A stretch of DNA of 64,000 nucleotides from Diabrotica undecimpunctata (taxonomy: Eukaryota; Arthropoda; Insecta; Coleoptera; Chrysomelidae), in NCBI RefSeq assembly GCF_040954645.1, contig NC_092806.1:6138001-6202000 (forward strand), given 5' to 3'. A program made the position numbers and the translations under genes. Below, in pieces: positions 9,410-20,204 of this stretch. Positions within the stretch are counted from its first letter, which is position 1; each line of letters opens with the position of its first letter. The notes under the pieces were generated by a model. That model saw only the letters and a program-made list of their open reading frames with translations, had not been told where the DNA came from and searched no databases.

Positions 9410-12400
9410 AGACAAGGCGAAAAACTCGGATTCGTTCGGAAAAATATTTCTAGAAATACCCCAAAATAAGGTTCGAGGGAGTTTTTTTTAAACTGTAACA
9501 ATCAAATTTTTCGGCCTGGTTTTTTTTTTAATTTTTTGGATTATTCTGAACAAGATAGGTCTTACGTAGATTTTTTGTAAACTTGATCGTTTTTGAGTTA
9601 TAAATAATTTAAAACTGAGAAAAATGCAAAATTACGATTTTCAAGGCTCAAAAAAAAAACAAATAAAAAACAGTATTTTTGAATTCACCAAGAACCTAAA
9701 TTCAATTTCAAATCCTATTCTATCATTTCCCTACAAGCATTTTGGGCCTATTTCATTTTAAAACATTATTTTTTCATCGGTAATGAAGTGCTTGTGACAG
9801 GACAGGCGCTCGGGCAGCGGCATGTATCAAACAGAGAAACAAGATCTACAGACTGTTTCAAGTTAAGAATTCACAACTGAACAGATAGGCCAGTGCATTT
9901 CTTACGGGCGTATGTTGCCAATAGTTCACGGGACTATGCAGGGCCGGCCGAAATAACCCATTCTTTATTTATATTCAAATTTTTATTTATATTTTCCAAT
10001 GTTAATCAAATTTATTTTAAAAAGATAGGTACGTATCTATTTAATAAGCTTAACGACTACAATTACTTATAAATATGGTTACATTTTCAGGGAAGTGATT
10101 TTAAAGATTATTAGAAAAATGTCTTTATTAGTGGTTAAAATATTAGGTTTTACGCAATTGGTTAATTATTATGGCACAGGTAATTCTGACAGCTTAGGTG
10201 TCAACTCTCAAAATTATTTATAAAATATTACTTTCACAATAGTTAATAAATAGAAAGCAATAATAATTAAGATATTGTGCTTAAACTTCCATTATCGGGC
10301 AAGCCGGGCTAACAGGCCCTAACAGTAAACAATATTGATTACTTTATAATTGACTATTAATAGTTTTCTAATTCTCTTTATGTACTTAGTCATTCCAAAC
10401 AATAGTGTCATTTGGAAAGCACATTTGGAAAGCAGACAGATTTATGAGTTATAGATAAATGAGCGGTATGTTTTTCAAAATAGTGTAATTAGGTGAAGTG
10501 GAGATTATATGTTTGTCTGTATACATAAGCCCAAACTGCCCGATTACGTTTTTAAATTCTTATGCCCGGACAAGGGTTAAGGCATAACCATCGCGCACTC
10601 AAATCTCAAGTGTAAAAAATTATATTGTTAAAATGGATCCAGTTTTGCCGTTTAAAAGTGGTCAAATTTTACATCTGAGTGCTAAAAAAGTGATCTTAAA
10701 CGTAGTGAGATACCACATTAATTTGCTTCGAGATGAAAGTCAACGTATTGTATTCGACAAAGTATCCGCGATGACAGGAGTGTCAGTTCGTACGATTCAA
10801 AAAATCGTACAGGAAGACAAAGAAGGTGAGCTTTCTGAGGTAAAAACAAACAGAAAAAGAACCCGTTGCCGAAACAACTCCAGAGACTATACTTACGATG
10901 AAGGTGTTCGTATCGGCGTTCGTCGAACAGTGCATAGTTTTTTTTTTGAAAACATTCCTCCTACTTTGAATCGTCTTCTGCCAAAAGTGAACCAAGACGA
11001 AAACTTGCCAAATTTTACCCGCAGTACAATGTACAGGTTGTTAAAAGACATGAACTTTGTTTATGCAAAACGTGATAAAAGTGCCGTGCTAATAGAACGT
11101 CCTGATATAATTGCATGGAGGCATGGATATTTAAGGGCCATTAAACAATATCGGGCTGAGGGCTATGACATTGTGTATTTGGATGAGTCATGGGTCAATG
11201 TGGGGCACTCGGTTTCCAGAGAATGGAAAGACAAAACCGTCACCTCGGCAAGAGATGCGTTCATAAAAGGGCTAAGTACTGGACTAAAGCATCCCACTCA
11301 GCGTGGACCACGTTTCATCCTTGTCCATGCCGGAAGTGAAAATGGTTTTGTAAACGGTGCTGAAATGTTTTTCCTTGCAAAAAAAAACAGCGCTGATTAT
11401 CACGACGAAATGGACGGTCCGTGTTTTGAGAACTGGTTTGAAAACAAACTGTTGCCCAACTTAGTTCGAAAAACGGTTATTGTTATGGACAATGCTCCAT
11501 ATCATAGTGTAAAAACCGAGTTGTTGCCTAACCAATCGTGGAATAAGAATAACATTATGGACTGGTTAAGACAAAAAGACATATTTTTTGAAGAAAATTA
11601 TCTGAAGTGCGAGCTTTTGGAGGTAGTCGCGCAATTTAAACAAAATTTTGATAATTACAAAATTGAAGAACTTTGTAAACAACAAAATAATGTCAAAGTG
11701 CTTCGTTTGCCTCCATACCATTGCGAATTAAATCCAATTGAAATGGTATGGAGCCAAGTAAAAAGGCATGTGGCCGTAAATAACAGCACCTTCAAAGCGA
11801 AGGATATGGAGGACCTCATAAAAAAAGCGTTTTCAAATGTTACGTCTGATAACTGGAAAAACTATATTCAACATGTAATGACTCTGGAGAAAAAATTTTG
11901 GGAAGTGGACGGTCTAATGGAAGACGTAACTCCCATAGTTATAGATTTATATGATAGTAGTGACAATTCCGATTTGGATATGGACGAAGAATGTACATAG
12001 TTTTTGATAATTGTAATATTGTAAATATATAAATGTCAAACTAAAAAACCAAATAATTTGTTACATTTCTATGGTTCTGTTGTATTTTTTTTAAAATATA
12101 CACAAGTTTTTATTGTTTTTTTATGTTTTTTACTGACACTAATAATATCTACCACAATACTCACTCAATTTGTTCATTAAACAATTAAGAATATTTTTAA
12201 GAGTCTGATGATGACCTAAGCCGAAATTTAATAAATAACTGTTGTGAGAAAAAGACATGTCTTTAATTTTTATTTTTCAAAAAAACAAAAAAAATTTAAA
12301 GTTACCTAAGTGAAAAAACGTCTAATGTGCAATATAACATGCAGTTCGGCCCTGCTTTTTCGCTGCAACTCCACTACTCTCGCCTATCTCAGTCTATCGG

Positions 12401-12631
12401 TAGTTCTGGCATCACCGCTTCCCATAAGGCTCCTTTATGAATTCTTAACTTGACACAGACAGTAGGGCACAAATTTTTGCTAGTTTAAATTCTCAATGTA
12501 CAAATGAACGTCCCTCCTGCCATACGCGCTTTATTATCAATTAAAAAACAATGGTTTAATAGTTATTTATGCACCAATAGTGAAAAATCTCATGGGAATA
12601 TTTTTCCGAACGAACCCGAACTTTTCGTCTA
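9410..12631 (+). mobile_element. Probable DNA transposon around the DD83E transposase
   Basis: Three inverted pairs bracket the gene at 10633-12000. The outermost shares TTCGTTCGGAAAAATATT (9430-9447 and, inverted, about 12597-12614). An inner pair shares CAAGTTAAGAATTCA (9859-9873 and 12438-12452). A third shares GCAGGGCCG (9938-9946 and 12347-12355). The spacing differs on the two sides, so I cannot say which pair is the true terminus, or whether two elements are nested. No clean target duplication was seen. Confidence 0.5.
10633..12000 (+). CDS. Intact IS630/Tc1-type transposase, DD83E spacing
   Basis: A 455-residue intact frame starting with ATG. An N-terminal helix-turn-helix lies around residues 40-62 (VSAMTGVSVRTIQKIVQ). 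The DDE domain has Asp184 in VYLDESWVN, Asp286 in VIVMDNAPYHS and Glu370 in PPYHCELNPIEMVW. All three catalytic residues are present, with 83 residues between the second Asp and the Glu, far more than the 34-39 usual in Tc1/mariner. From memory, this resembles the group with DD82E spacing called Sailor; that placement is unchecked. Residues 436-455 form an acidic tail. A degraded relative lies at 37240-38200. The protein would bind its own element's ends and cut and paste it in the nucleus. An intact frame suggests recent activity or, less likely, domestication. Confidence 0.9.
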   Translation: MDPVLPFKSGQILHLSAKKVILNVVRYHINLLRDESQRIVFDKVSAMTGVSVRTIQKIVQEDKEGELSEVKTNRKRTRCRNNSRDYTYDEGVRIGVRRTVHSFFFENIPPTLNRLLPKVNQDENLPNFTRSTMYRLLKDMNFVYAKRDKSAVLIERPDIIAWRHGYLRAIKQYRAEGYDIVYLDESWVNVGHSVSREWKDKTVTSARDAFIKGLSTGLKHPTQRGPRFILVHAGSENGFVNGAEMFFLAKKNSADYHDEMDGPCFENWFENKLLPNLVRKTVIVMDNAPYHSVKTELLPNQSWNKNNIMDWLRQKDIFFEENYLKCELLEVVAQFKQNFDNYKIEELCKQQNNVKVLRLPPYHCELNPIEMVWSQVKRHVAVNNSTFKAKDMEDLIKKAFSNVTSDNWKNYIQHVMTLEKKFWEVDGLMEDVTPIVIDLYDSSDNSDLDMDEECT

Positions 12632-13249
12632 TTGTACTCGTTTTAAAATTCAAATTACATGTTTAATTTTTTAATTCCTTGCCGGAAGTGGTTTTCAAAA
12701 ATATTTTATTAAATTAAAAAATTGATATAACCCGCAATATTCGTATTATTATACAGCAGATGAGTTTATTAGTAAAAAAAAGGTAGGTAATTAATTATTT
12801 ATACTTATTTTCAATTTACTATTTTGATTTTAATTTAAAAAATTCAATAAGTTAGAATATGCGTAGTTATAAAAGTTAGGGATCATACTCTAGTCGTCAG
12901 AGATCAATATGCATCTGAACCTCTAAAAATCATACGAACAAGCTGAATTTTGCCGAAAATGTCAAATTTAGGACTCTAAAAAAGATGCAAAAAAGTTAAC
13001 CACTATTACCCCCGGGCTTTCCCCTAAATCCCTCAACGTAGAACGAGGAAACGGAAAAAATCGATTTACACGAGAATTTGTACGCCATAGAAAAAAATGT
13101 TCTAAATAAAAAAATGTAACTGAACAAAAACGTTTATTAGATTTTTTTGTGTAGATTGAACCGTTCTCTCAAAAACAACGATAGAAGCGATCGGCGATTT
13201 TGAATATCAGTTACGCGCCTGAAATCAATGCTGAATAAAATTTGTATCA

Positions 13250-13954
13250 TCATTATCATCAACTAGCCTCTAACGTCCACTGCTGAACATAGGCCTCTCG
13301 CATGCTTTTCCACTTAGTCCGATTTTGCGCCATCTGAATCCAATTTGTAGTCACTCTTTTTATGTCATCTGTCCATCTCGTTGGGGGTCGACCTCTATTT
13401 CTGTTAGCTTGTATTCGGGGTCTCCATTCCAAAATTCTTTTTGTCCACCGGTCATCAACTGATCTTGCTACATGACCTGCCCAGTTCCACTTTAGTGTTG
13501 TTATCCTTTCAAGAACGTCTGCTACTCCTGATCTTTTGCGTATAGTAGCATTGGGTATTCTATCACGTAGAGAAATCATTATTCTCTCCATTGCCCTTTC
13601 CGCAACTTGTAGTTTACTCACTGTTGTTCTTGTGAGTGTTAGGGTTTCTGTGCCGTAGGTCATCACTGGCAAAATACACTGATTAAATATTTTTCTTTTC
13701 AGACACATTGGAATCTTAGACCTAAAAATATCCTTCATCTTTCCAAATGCAGCCCAAGCGAGGTTTATTCTTCTTTTTAGCTCGATTGTTTGGTTGTCTC
13801 GACTTATTCTGATCTCATGGTTTAAGTATTTATAGGAGTCAACTGCCTCAATATCTTTGTCTTCTACTAAGATGTTTTTGTTGTGGAATAAATTTGTCAT
13901 GAATAGTGTTTTTGAAAAATTTATTTTAAGACCAACTCTTTTTGTATCAGCTCG
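13250..13954 (-). pseudogene. LINE 3' fragment (RT C-terminal half), 5'-truncated
   Basis: A minus-strand frame (13900 to 13259, extended 5' to about 13940 as VGLKINFSKT) covers the end of the RT palm and the C-terminal domain: AVDSYKYLNHEI, LPVMTYGTETLTLTRTTVSK, LKWNWAGHVARSVDD, NRGRPPTRWTDDIKRV and EAYVQQWT. The 3' end is an ATC-rich tail at 13247-13260. The 11 bp AATTTGTATCA occurs on both sides (13239-13249 and 13955-13965), a clear target duplication from insertion into the fold-back arm. It lacks endonuclease and most of RT, as expected of a 5'-truncated copy. The C-terminus resembles the LINE pieces at 25022 and 47445. Confidence 0.85.
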
Positions 13955-14159
13955 AATTTGTATCAGCTCGACGGTAAAAATTCAATATCTTTTAATACGA
14001 GTGTCCTATCGACAAAAATCAAGATGCGTTTTAAAAGTAAAGAGTAAAGCTTTTGTATGCATTTTTTGTATATTATCGCAAATAAACTCAATTTTTATAA
14101 CGGTGTTAAATAAATAAACGTGGCACAATTTTTGCCATGATTCTCTTAAGATCTATATA

Positions 14160-14899
14160 CAATAGACTCCCTCTATAACGAGAACTGAAATGACAGACTA
14201 ATTACCTCGTTATAAGCCGTTATATCAAACAACAATAATACTGTGCATACAGATGAATATGTAGTTTTCTAAAACATTAACTTCCTATAGTAAAGCCATT
14301 CGGTGCAATATAAGATGCTAAAGATTGTTTGAATCGCGTTTTTGAAAAAAGTTGTTTACTTTTATTGTCAATGATATACGTTAAAACAAAAATGTGTATT
14401 CTTTAAAGCTGTATAAAGCGTATTTTCAAGAATAACATAAACTATTGCTTCTGCAATTGGAAGAAGTCTGTCATTTTGGACTGTTTTAAATTGTCCAGTA
14501 TTATATCTATCATATTTTCTAAAGATTGGAAACAGTTGTATGCTTCTTCATTTCCGTTTTGTCTTTAGATAAAGTTTCTTACAACGTTTAAAGCACTTTC
14601 CACCTCTTGTCTATTAGGACCTTCTTATTATTAGGTGCGAATGATCAACCCCCTACAATAACACTTGTGAATCATAAATTGTAAATTTCCGAAGAAGTTT
14701 ATTGCGGGCGGCAGTTAAAAAGGGTATTTATTTATAGCCACGGCCGGGCCAAAAACGTAAAAACACGTTTTTTGATCTTATTTTCTCTCGTTATATCCAA
14801 ATTTTCCTCGCTATAGAGGGTTATAGTTTAATAGAAATTTCGCATTAGAAATCTAATGTACCTCGTAATAACCGTGTTCGTTATAGAGGGAGTATACTG
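14160..14899 (-). mobile_element. pogo/Tigger-like remnant with inverted ends
   Basis: The left end is CAATAGACTCCCTCTATAACG and the right end reads CAGTATACTCCCTCTATAACG on the opposite strand. TA flanks both (14158-14159 and 14900-14901), as expected for pogo elements. A minus-strand remnant around 14470-14620 translates as pieces like RQEVESALNVVRNFI and SLENMIDIILDN, resembling the C-terminal tail of Tigger-type transposases. The helix-turn-helix and DDE parts are gone. It sits in the left arm of the fold-back element. Confidence 0.7.
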
Positions 14900-15850
14900 T
14901 AATATCACTTTAATTGACCGACCACTATGGAGTTTTAATAACTAGAGCATGATCTTCAAACCTATAGCATAAAATTTTGGTTTCAAGTTTTCAAAACAAA
15001 TGTGAGGCATTTGAAACATGCTTATGAAACGCTGAATTTAAACTTTCACAATCTAAAACATTTAAAACTGCTCTTTTTTAATTACAATAGTACGTTTTTC
15101 AGAAGTACTTAACGTCTGCTATAAATTACACCCAAAACCATCTTCTTGGAGGCGTTTCCCATGACGTGCGATCATTTGTAATGTAAAAGTTTAAATTCAG
15201 CGATTTTTGTCATATTTCAAATGCCTCATATTTGTTGCCAAAAATTAAAATTGAATTGTCATGTTTAAGGTTTTAAAAACTGGTCTCTATCAATGAAAAT
15301 TTTACTACGACTAGTCAATAAAAGTAATAAATTTTATTAATCTCACGAGAATCGTAAAAAATGGCAAAAATTGCGCAAAGTTTATTTATTGAACAGTTTT
15401 TTAGAAACTGACTTCATTTGCGGCAAAATATAAAAATTATACACAAAAGCTGCACTCTTTACCTTGAAAAGGCATTTTGATTTTTGTCGATAGGACACTC
15501 TGATCAAAAGATATCGATTTTTTACCGTCCAGCTGATACAAATTTTGATTTCGCGCGCGCAGCTGACATTCAAAATCGCTGGTCGCTTGTGGTTTCTGAG
15601 AGAACGATCTATTCTATGCAAAAAGTTCTAATAAACATTTTTCTTTAAAATTATCTCAGCTGCAGTTTTTATTTGAAACGTTTTTTTTTACGGTGTAAAG
15701 ATTTTTGGTAAATCCATGATTTTTTGCGTCTTTTCCCCCTACAAGGGGGTTTTAGGGGGAAGCTCGGAGGTTAAAGTGGTAAACTTTCTCTGCAAAATTC
15801 AGCTTGTTCGTATGATTTTTAAGCGTTAAATATCTGATGATTGGAGTAAT

Positions 15851-16700
15851 CAGTAATTAAATGAAATTAGCTAGTATTTGACCATCTACGAGGAAATCTA
15901 ACCTAAAAATAAAGGTTCTAATAAATTCTTTGCTACGATTGTGCGAAAGTGGTGCTTTATATCAAATAAATAAATAAATAATTAAAATTGTTTCCACGTG
16001 GATGTATTGCTTATCACTATAAGTTACACCCTTCATATTCTGACTACAATAACTGTTTACAATATTGTCCATATATCATTCTATATGATCATAACGATTT
16101 ACCTTTGATTAATCGCGTTGACTGGCCTATACAGCCTACACAAAAAAGAACAAACGCCGGTTGATTGATGAAAGTCTTTAAGAGGAAAATCTTAGCGGCA
16201 GAGAAGAGATCGATTAAATGGAACTCTACGAGTTGTTAATTAAACAATAAATGAAAGCCAGAATTAACGACTGTTTCCTTCGGGGATATATATAAATAGT
16301 AAGTGTTTGCCAAAGCGTTTAGTCAAAATAATTGAAATCGTGTTTATTTAAAAATTGTTTTAAATTTGTAAATCGAAATTATAAACGCCAATTATGTTTT
16401 TATATGAAATATGGAGGAGAAAGGGTGGTATCATCTATTGAAGTGTTGTTCAATACAATTAAAAGAGGAGATTAAGTAAATGAAATTTATGATACATGTC
16501 ATCCATATTAAAAAAAAAGGTAAGATATTGACTATAGAGGTATTAGTCAATGCCTTCAAATGCAAAAATATTTTCCCCAATAATAAGAGATAAAATATAA
16601 GATTATATTACGCGACAAAGGCATAAATAAAGATAGAAGGTGTCACTGATAAGATCAGTAGAATTCTTAACACTATAAACACCAAAACTACTTTACTACT
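15851..16700. other. No gene recognised; unique-looking sequence
   Basis: Mixed-composition sequence without repeat or transposon signal, possibly native intergenic or intronic DNA. It contains a TATA-box-like site at 16287-16298 (separate entry) and a GTAAGA splice-donor-like site near 16519. Confidence 0.4.
16287..16325 (+). promoter_or_regulatory. Candidate TATA-type core promoter
   Basis: A TATATATAAATAG box at 16287-16299 lies about 30 bp upstream of TTTAGTCAAA (around 16318-16327), a spacing that fits a TATA/initiator pair. Downstream, 16321-16518 ends at AAAAG/GTAAGA, a plausible splice donor. There is no recognisable coding exon, and such motifs arise by chance in AT-rich DNA. Confidence 0.2.
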
Positions 16701-16738
16701 CACTCCCAGTTGTCCAATATCATCATATTCTTATCAGT

Positions 16739-16951
16739 GATCAAATCCCCAATGAAGACCATGGTGTCTTCGAGATACCTTGTTCCAGTTGCCCACGAAC
16801 ACACATAGGACAGACAAACAGTCAAATCCACAACCGTATTTACGAACATTCAAAATCTGTAAAACATTCCGATACTGCTTTAGCCCTAGCCCAACATCAT
16901 ATTCAGACAGGTCCAAAAATAGATTATGAATATCTTTTATATAATTGGTAG
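16739..16951 (+). pseudogene. Penelope-like element GIY-YIG endonuclease fragment
   Basis: A 70-codon plus-strand frame reads GVFEIPCSSCPRTHIGQTNS, then NRIYEHSKSVKHSDTALALA and QHHIQTGPKID, ending at TAG 16949. This is the cysteine-containing GIY-YIG endonuclease found at the C-terminus of Penelope-like retroelements; the order of blocks and the HIGQT core fit the family. The first motif is GVF rather than GIY, and the conserved GH near the end has become GP. The reverse transcriptase is absent, so this is a short dead fragment. Related fragments lie at 21690-22250 and 57230-58215. Confidence 0.75.
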
Positions 16952-16959
16952 TAAACTTA

Positions 16960-17277
16960 AAGGCGTGTAGTATTTGATATCCTCTTTGCTACCTTTCTTA
17001 TAAATGAGAATTATGTTTGCTGTATTTCAGTGTTCCCGTATGCATCTTGACCATGGGCAGTTCGTAAATGTGCCGGCTAAGATTTTTCAGGTTTTTGGCC
17101 AGTATATATAAGCAGTTCTACTGTTATGCCATTTATTCTAACTGCTTTACCGCTTTTTATTTTTGTAAATGTCGATTCTACTTCTTCCAAAAGTACTTCT
17201 GGTACATCATCTTGATTACCGATTGCTTCTTCGAGTGTTTCAGGGGCTTTGTATTGTTCGCTGTAGACTTTAGTCAC
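16960..17277 (-). pseudogene. LINE RT N-terminal fragment
   Basis: The minus-strand frame 17277-17077 reads APETLEEAIGNQDDVPEVLL, then FTKIKSGKAVRINGITVELL, the linker and start of the RT fingers in APE-type LINEs. In another frame, 17060-16965 continues as IILIYKKGSKEDIKYYTPL, the next RT block. At least one frameshift separates them, and the palm is missing. It is a short decayed piece. Confidence 0.7.
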
Positions 17278-17333
17278 AAGTTATATTGCGTTATTTCTGC
17301 TGAATATGTAAATAAATAAACGGCGAAAGAAAT

Positions 17334-17574
17334 GCGCCACCCATCTTTGTAGGCTTAGACGAAAACGACTATCGTTTTTTGTCTTTTTGAGCTGTACGAA
17401 AAGTTTGACGAATTGTCCTCCTTTTTTCTCTGTTTATTTATTTATTTATTCAGCGTCTTAATTCATCAAATCCGTAGCAAAGCTAAAATCTGTAAATCAT
17501 TTACACATTACTCATAGTTCAAAAAGACAGAAAACGACAGTCGTTTTCATTCAAGGCTACCACAATAGGTGGCG
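17334..17574. repeat. Hairpin MITE, ~60 bp inverted arms
   Basis: The arm 17334-17393 starts GCGCCACC and contains GAAAACGACTATCGTTTT. It pairs with 17516-17574, which ends GGTGGCGC and contains AAAACGACAGTCGTTTTC. The 240 bp unit has no coding capacity. The family is unknown. Confidence 0.65.
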
Positions 17575-17979
17575 CTTCTTGTAGTTTCCACTGGAAAAGT
17601 TGAAATAGCAAGACACATTGGCTGGCTTTCCTTGTATAAGTTTGTATCTACCTGAATGTCTAAAGACGTAGGGCATATAGAAATAAAGTTATACCAGGAG
17701 TTCGGCCCTGATAGCGATCAAATCTACCACGTTATCAGCTGTCCCGAAATATAGTCATTTTAAATGGTAAAAACAAACCATAATTTAATATTTTATACCT
17801 CTACTACAAATTTAAATGCATTAGTTAGCATTTCTTTTCGTATTATTTTTGTAACAAGAACAAAATAATCTTTAAATAATACCTACGTAAAGAGATAACA
17901 AAAATTCCAGTTGGGTCTTGACCAGTTTTTTGGACCGGCCAGAGGATCGGCTTAACTTGTGATCAAGAAAATTAATAAA

Positions 17980-19438
17980 ATGACTTCATACAACAATAAT
18001 ACTACTCACAACTCCACTAAACACAGTTACCCAGATGTCGTAAATTATTTTAAACATCCAACAAAACAACAAGCAATAGTCATTTCCAGCATTGAAGGTA
18101 CAAAAATCCATGATTACGTCGTAGCTGTTGGATCACTAGTGGGTCCAGTTAATGTACTTTTTGCCTCCAGAATTGCTAAAAATAGGATATGCATATACCT
18201 CTCTTCAAAAAACACTATTGATGCTCTTCTTCATTCTTATAAATATATCGAAATAAATGGATGTCAAGTCGAAGTAAGAAGATTAATTTCTCCAGCCCAG
18301 AGACTTCTAATGCATGTCCTACAATCCCGAACGAAATAATTGAACAAGAATTACAAAAACTTGGTATTCACACTGTATCCAAAATGACTTTTCTTCGAGT
18401 ACGTATGTCTGAAAGTGAGTACAGTCATGTTCTGAGCTTTAGAAGGCAATCATTCATTACACCCTTGAAAAATATGTCTATTCCTGACTCTTTTACCATA
18501 ACTCATAAAAATACTTCCTACCGGGTATTTCTCTTTATAGACGAATTCAATTGCTCCAAATGTAAAACCACTGGTTATCAAGAATCAGAATGCGCTCATA
18601 TTTCAAACCAAACTAATTCAACTACCCTCTTAGATTCAACCCAAACGACATTATCATTATCTAAACCTCATAAACCTAATGATACCCCTTCAACTCCCCT
18701 CTCAGATACAACTCAAACCACATCGTCATTATCTAAACCTAATGAACCTAACGATAAAATATATCAATCTACGGAAACCGACCTCATCCAAAACATATCT
18801 AAAGATTATCCAAACACTTCGTCTTCTTCTTGCAAAACAACATCACCAGCTATAAATAACACTGAAAATACTAAGATAATCTTAAGATAATCCAAACACT
18901 TCGTCTTCTTCTTCCAAAACAACAGCTCCAGCTGTAAATCACACTGAAAATACTACGTCACCAGAAACACCAATAACCTTAAATAATGCAGTCAATTCTA
19001 AACAGATAAAAAGACATAACATATCATCTGAAATTAACGAGGACCACCCAAAAACCGACTCATCCGTTTTTAATACCCCTAAACAATACCTTTAAACCAA
19101 AAAAGAAACCCAAAACCTCTTTCAAAACCCCCCTCGAAGATGTCATAGACTCTCTAGAATCCATGAAAGACAAAATCGAAAATAGATCACCTCCTTTTAT
19201 ACCTTATTTCAATGAAATATATGATTTTATGGGAAATGTTTTAAACTCTCATAACCCTGAATTAACTTCTAAAGATTACTCCAATGAACCAGAGGAACTA
19301 ATTCAGATCCTTAATTTTGTTTATTGTTACACACAAAATTCTAGGTTAAGAAATAATATCACCCGACTAGAGAAAAAAATAAACCCTAACCCTTCTTCAG
19401 CTAACGAAACTGACGAATCATCACTAGTTGAGGGATAA
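17980..19438 (+). pseudogene. I-like LINE ORF1 (Gag-like), frameshifted
   Basis: The start is the ATG at 17980 (MTSYNNNTTHNS). The first part has VVNYFKHPTKQQAIVISS and LFASRIAKNRICIYLSSK, resembling the RNA-binding region of I/jockey ORF1. A frameshift near 18300-18315 moves the frame to one with ACPTIPNEIIEQELQKLGIH and FNCSKCKTTGYQESECAH, a CCHC knuckle whose His position reads Tyr. A Ser/Thr/Asn-rich linker follows, containing an in-frame 72 bp repeat and an 82 bp tandem duplication that shifts the frame to a stop at 18888. A further frame ends at 19438. The protein would coat element RNA; this copy is dead. Confidence 0.7.
18632..18965 (+). repeat. Tandem repeats in ORF1 linker (72 bp and 82 bp)
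   Basis: A 72 bp unit starts at 18632 and 18704 (24 codons, in frame). An 82 bp unit starts at 18802 and 18884 (not a multiple of three, so it breaks the frame). Both lie in the low-complexity linker after the zinc knuckle. Confidence 0.75.
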
Positions 19439-19445
19439 TTAAGGG

Positions 19446-20204
19446 ATGATTTTCATTAAACACTTGTACTCCGAAATGATATCTCATTATCCTAATTATC
19501 TCCAAATTTTCAGTGATGCCTCTAAAGCTCATGACGGACACGCTGCTGTATACTAGTGTAAATACACTACTCACACTATATCCATACCTTCAAACTGCAG
19601 CATCCTCACAGGCGAGACCACAGCCATTTTGGAAGCCTTAATTTTCATCACTGACTCATTAAATGCCCTATTAGGTGTAAAACAAATATACCCTACAAAT
19701 CCAATATTTCAGGCTATAAAAAATGAGACAAATATAATTCAATCAACTCGAAAAGAAGTAGCATTTATCTGGGTACCGTCGCATGTAGGAATAGCTGGAA
19801 ATGAGAAACTGGACAACCTAGAAAACACAAGTCAAATAAACTCACAATACACAACCAAATCAAGAAATTACTCATACTTCGATCTCAAAAACCTAATTAA
19901 AGACCACTATATAAACATATGACAAGACTACTGGAAAGATTCAGTAATCAAACTATATGAGATTTATCCCCTTGTGAAGACCATCTCGAATAATCCATCC
20001 AATAGAAGGGACCAAGTAATAACTAACCGACTAAGAATTGGACACACTGCACTGACCCATAAATACTTAATCAACAAAGAATATTCTCCAACCTGCAGAA
20101 ACTGTTCTCTCCCATTGACGGCGAAGCATATTCTGATTGACTGTCAGTATCACGAAGAAACAAGAAGAAATATGCAATCTCAAATGACATCAAAACCACT
20201 TTAA
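19446..20204 (+). pseudogene. LINE RNase H and C-terminal domain, two stops
   Basis: RNase H blocks in order: YLQIFSDASKAHDGHAAVY, ILTGETTAILEALIFITDSL and VAFIWVPSHVGIAGNEKLD. The catalytic Asp, Glu and Asp are present. The C-terminal part has DQVITNRLRIGHTALTHKYL and PTCRNCSLPLTAKHILIDCQ, a Cys/His motif typical of I-like and jockey-like LINEs. A TAG near 19554 and a TGA at 19920, where the family has Trp, interrupt one frame. It would remove RNA from the RNA-DNA hybrid during integration. It is the 3' half of the internally deleted LINE. Confidence 0.85.

Larger units (their letters stand above)
12886..15850. mobile_element. Large fold-back element, left arm interrupted twice
   Basis: The right arm (about 15170-15850) pairs as a reverse complement with the left arm, which is spread over about 12886-13249, 13956-14157 and 14902-15060. 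Shared blocks include AAAAATCATACGAACAAGCT near the outer ends, GTGTCCTATCGACAAAAATC in the middle and GCTGAATTTAAACTTT near the loop. Once the LINE (13250-13954) and the pogo remnant (14160-14899) are removed, the arms are about 700 bp each around a ~100 bp loop. No coding capacity of its own was seen. Confidence 0.75.

Noticed and set aside
12204..12232. CTGATGATGACC...CCGAAAT as a hammerhead ribozyme
   Set aside because: The part between CUGAUGA and GAAA cannot form a stem, so only the letters match.
15382..15621. 79-codon minus-strand frame resembling 13857-14117
   Set aside because: The similarity arises because both lie in the two arms of the fold-back element, not from protein coding.
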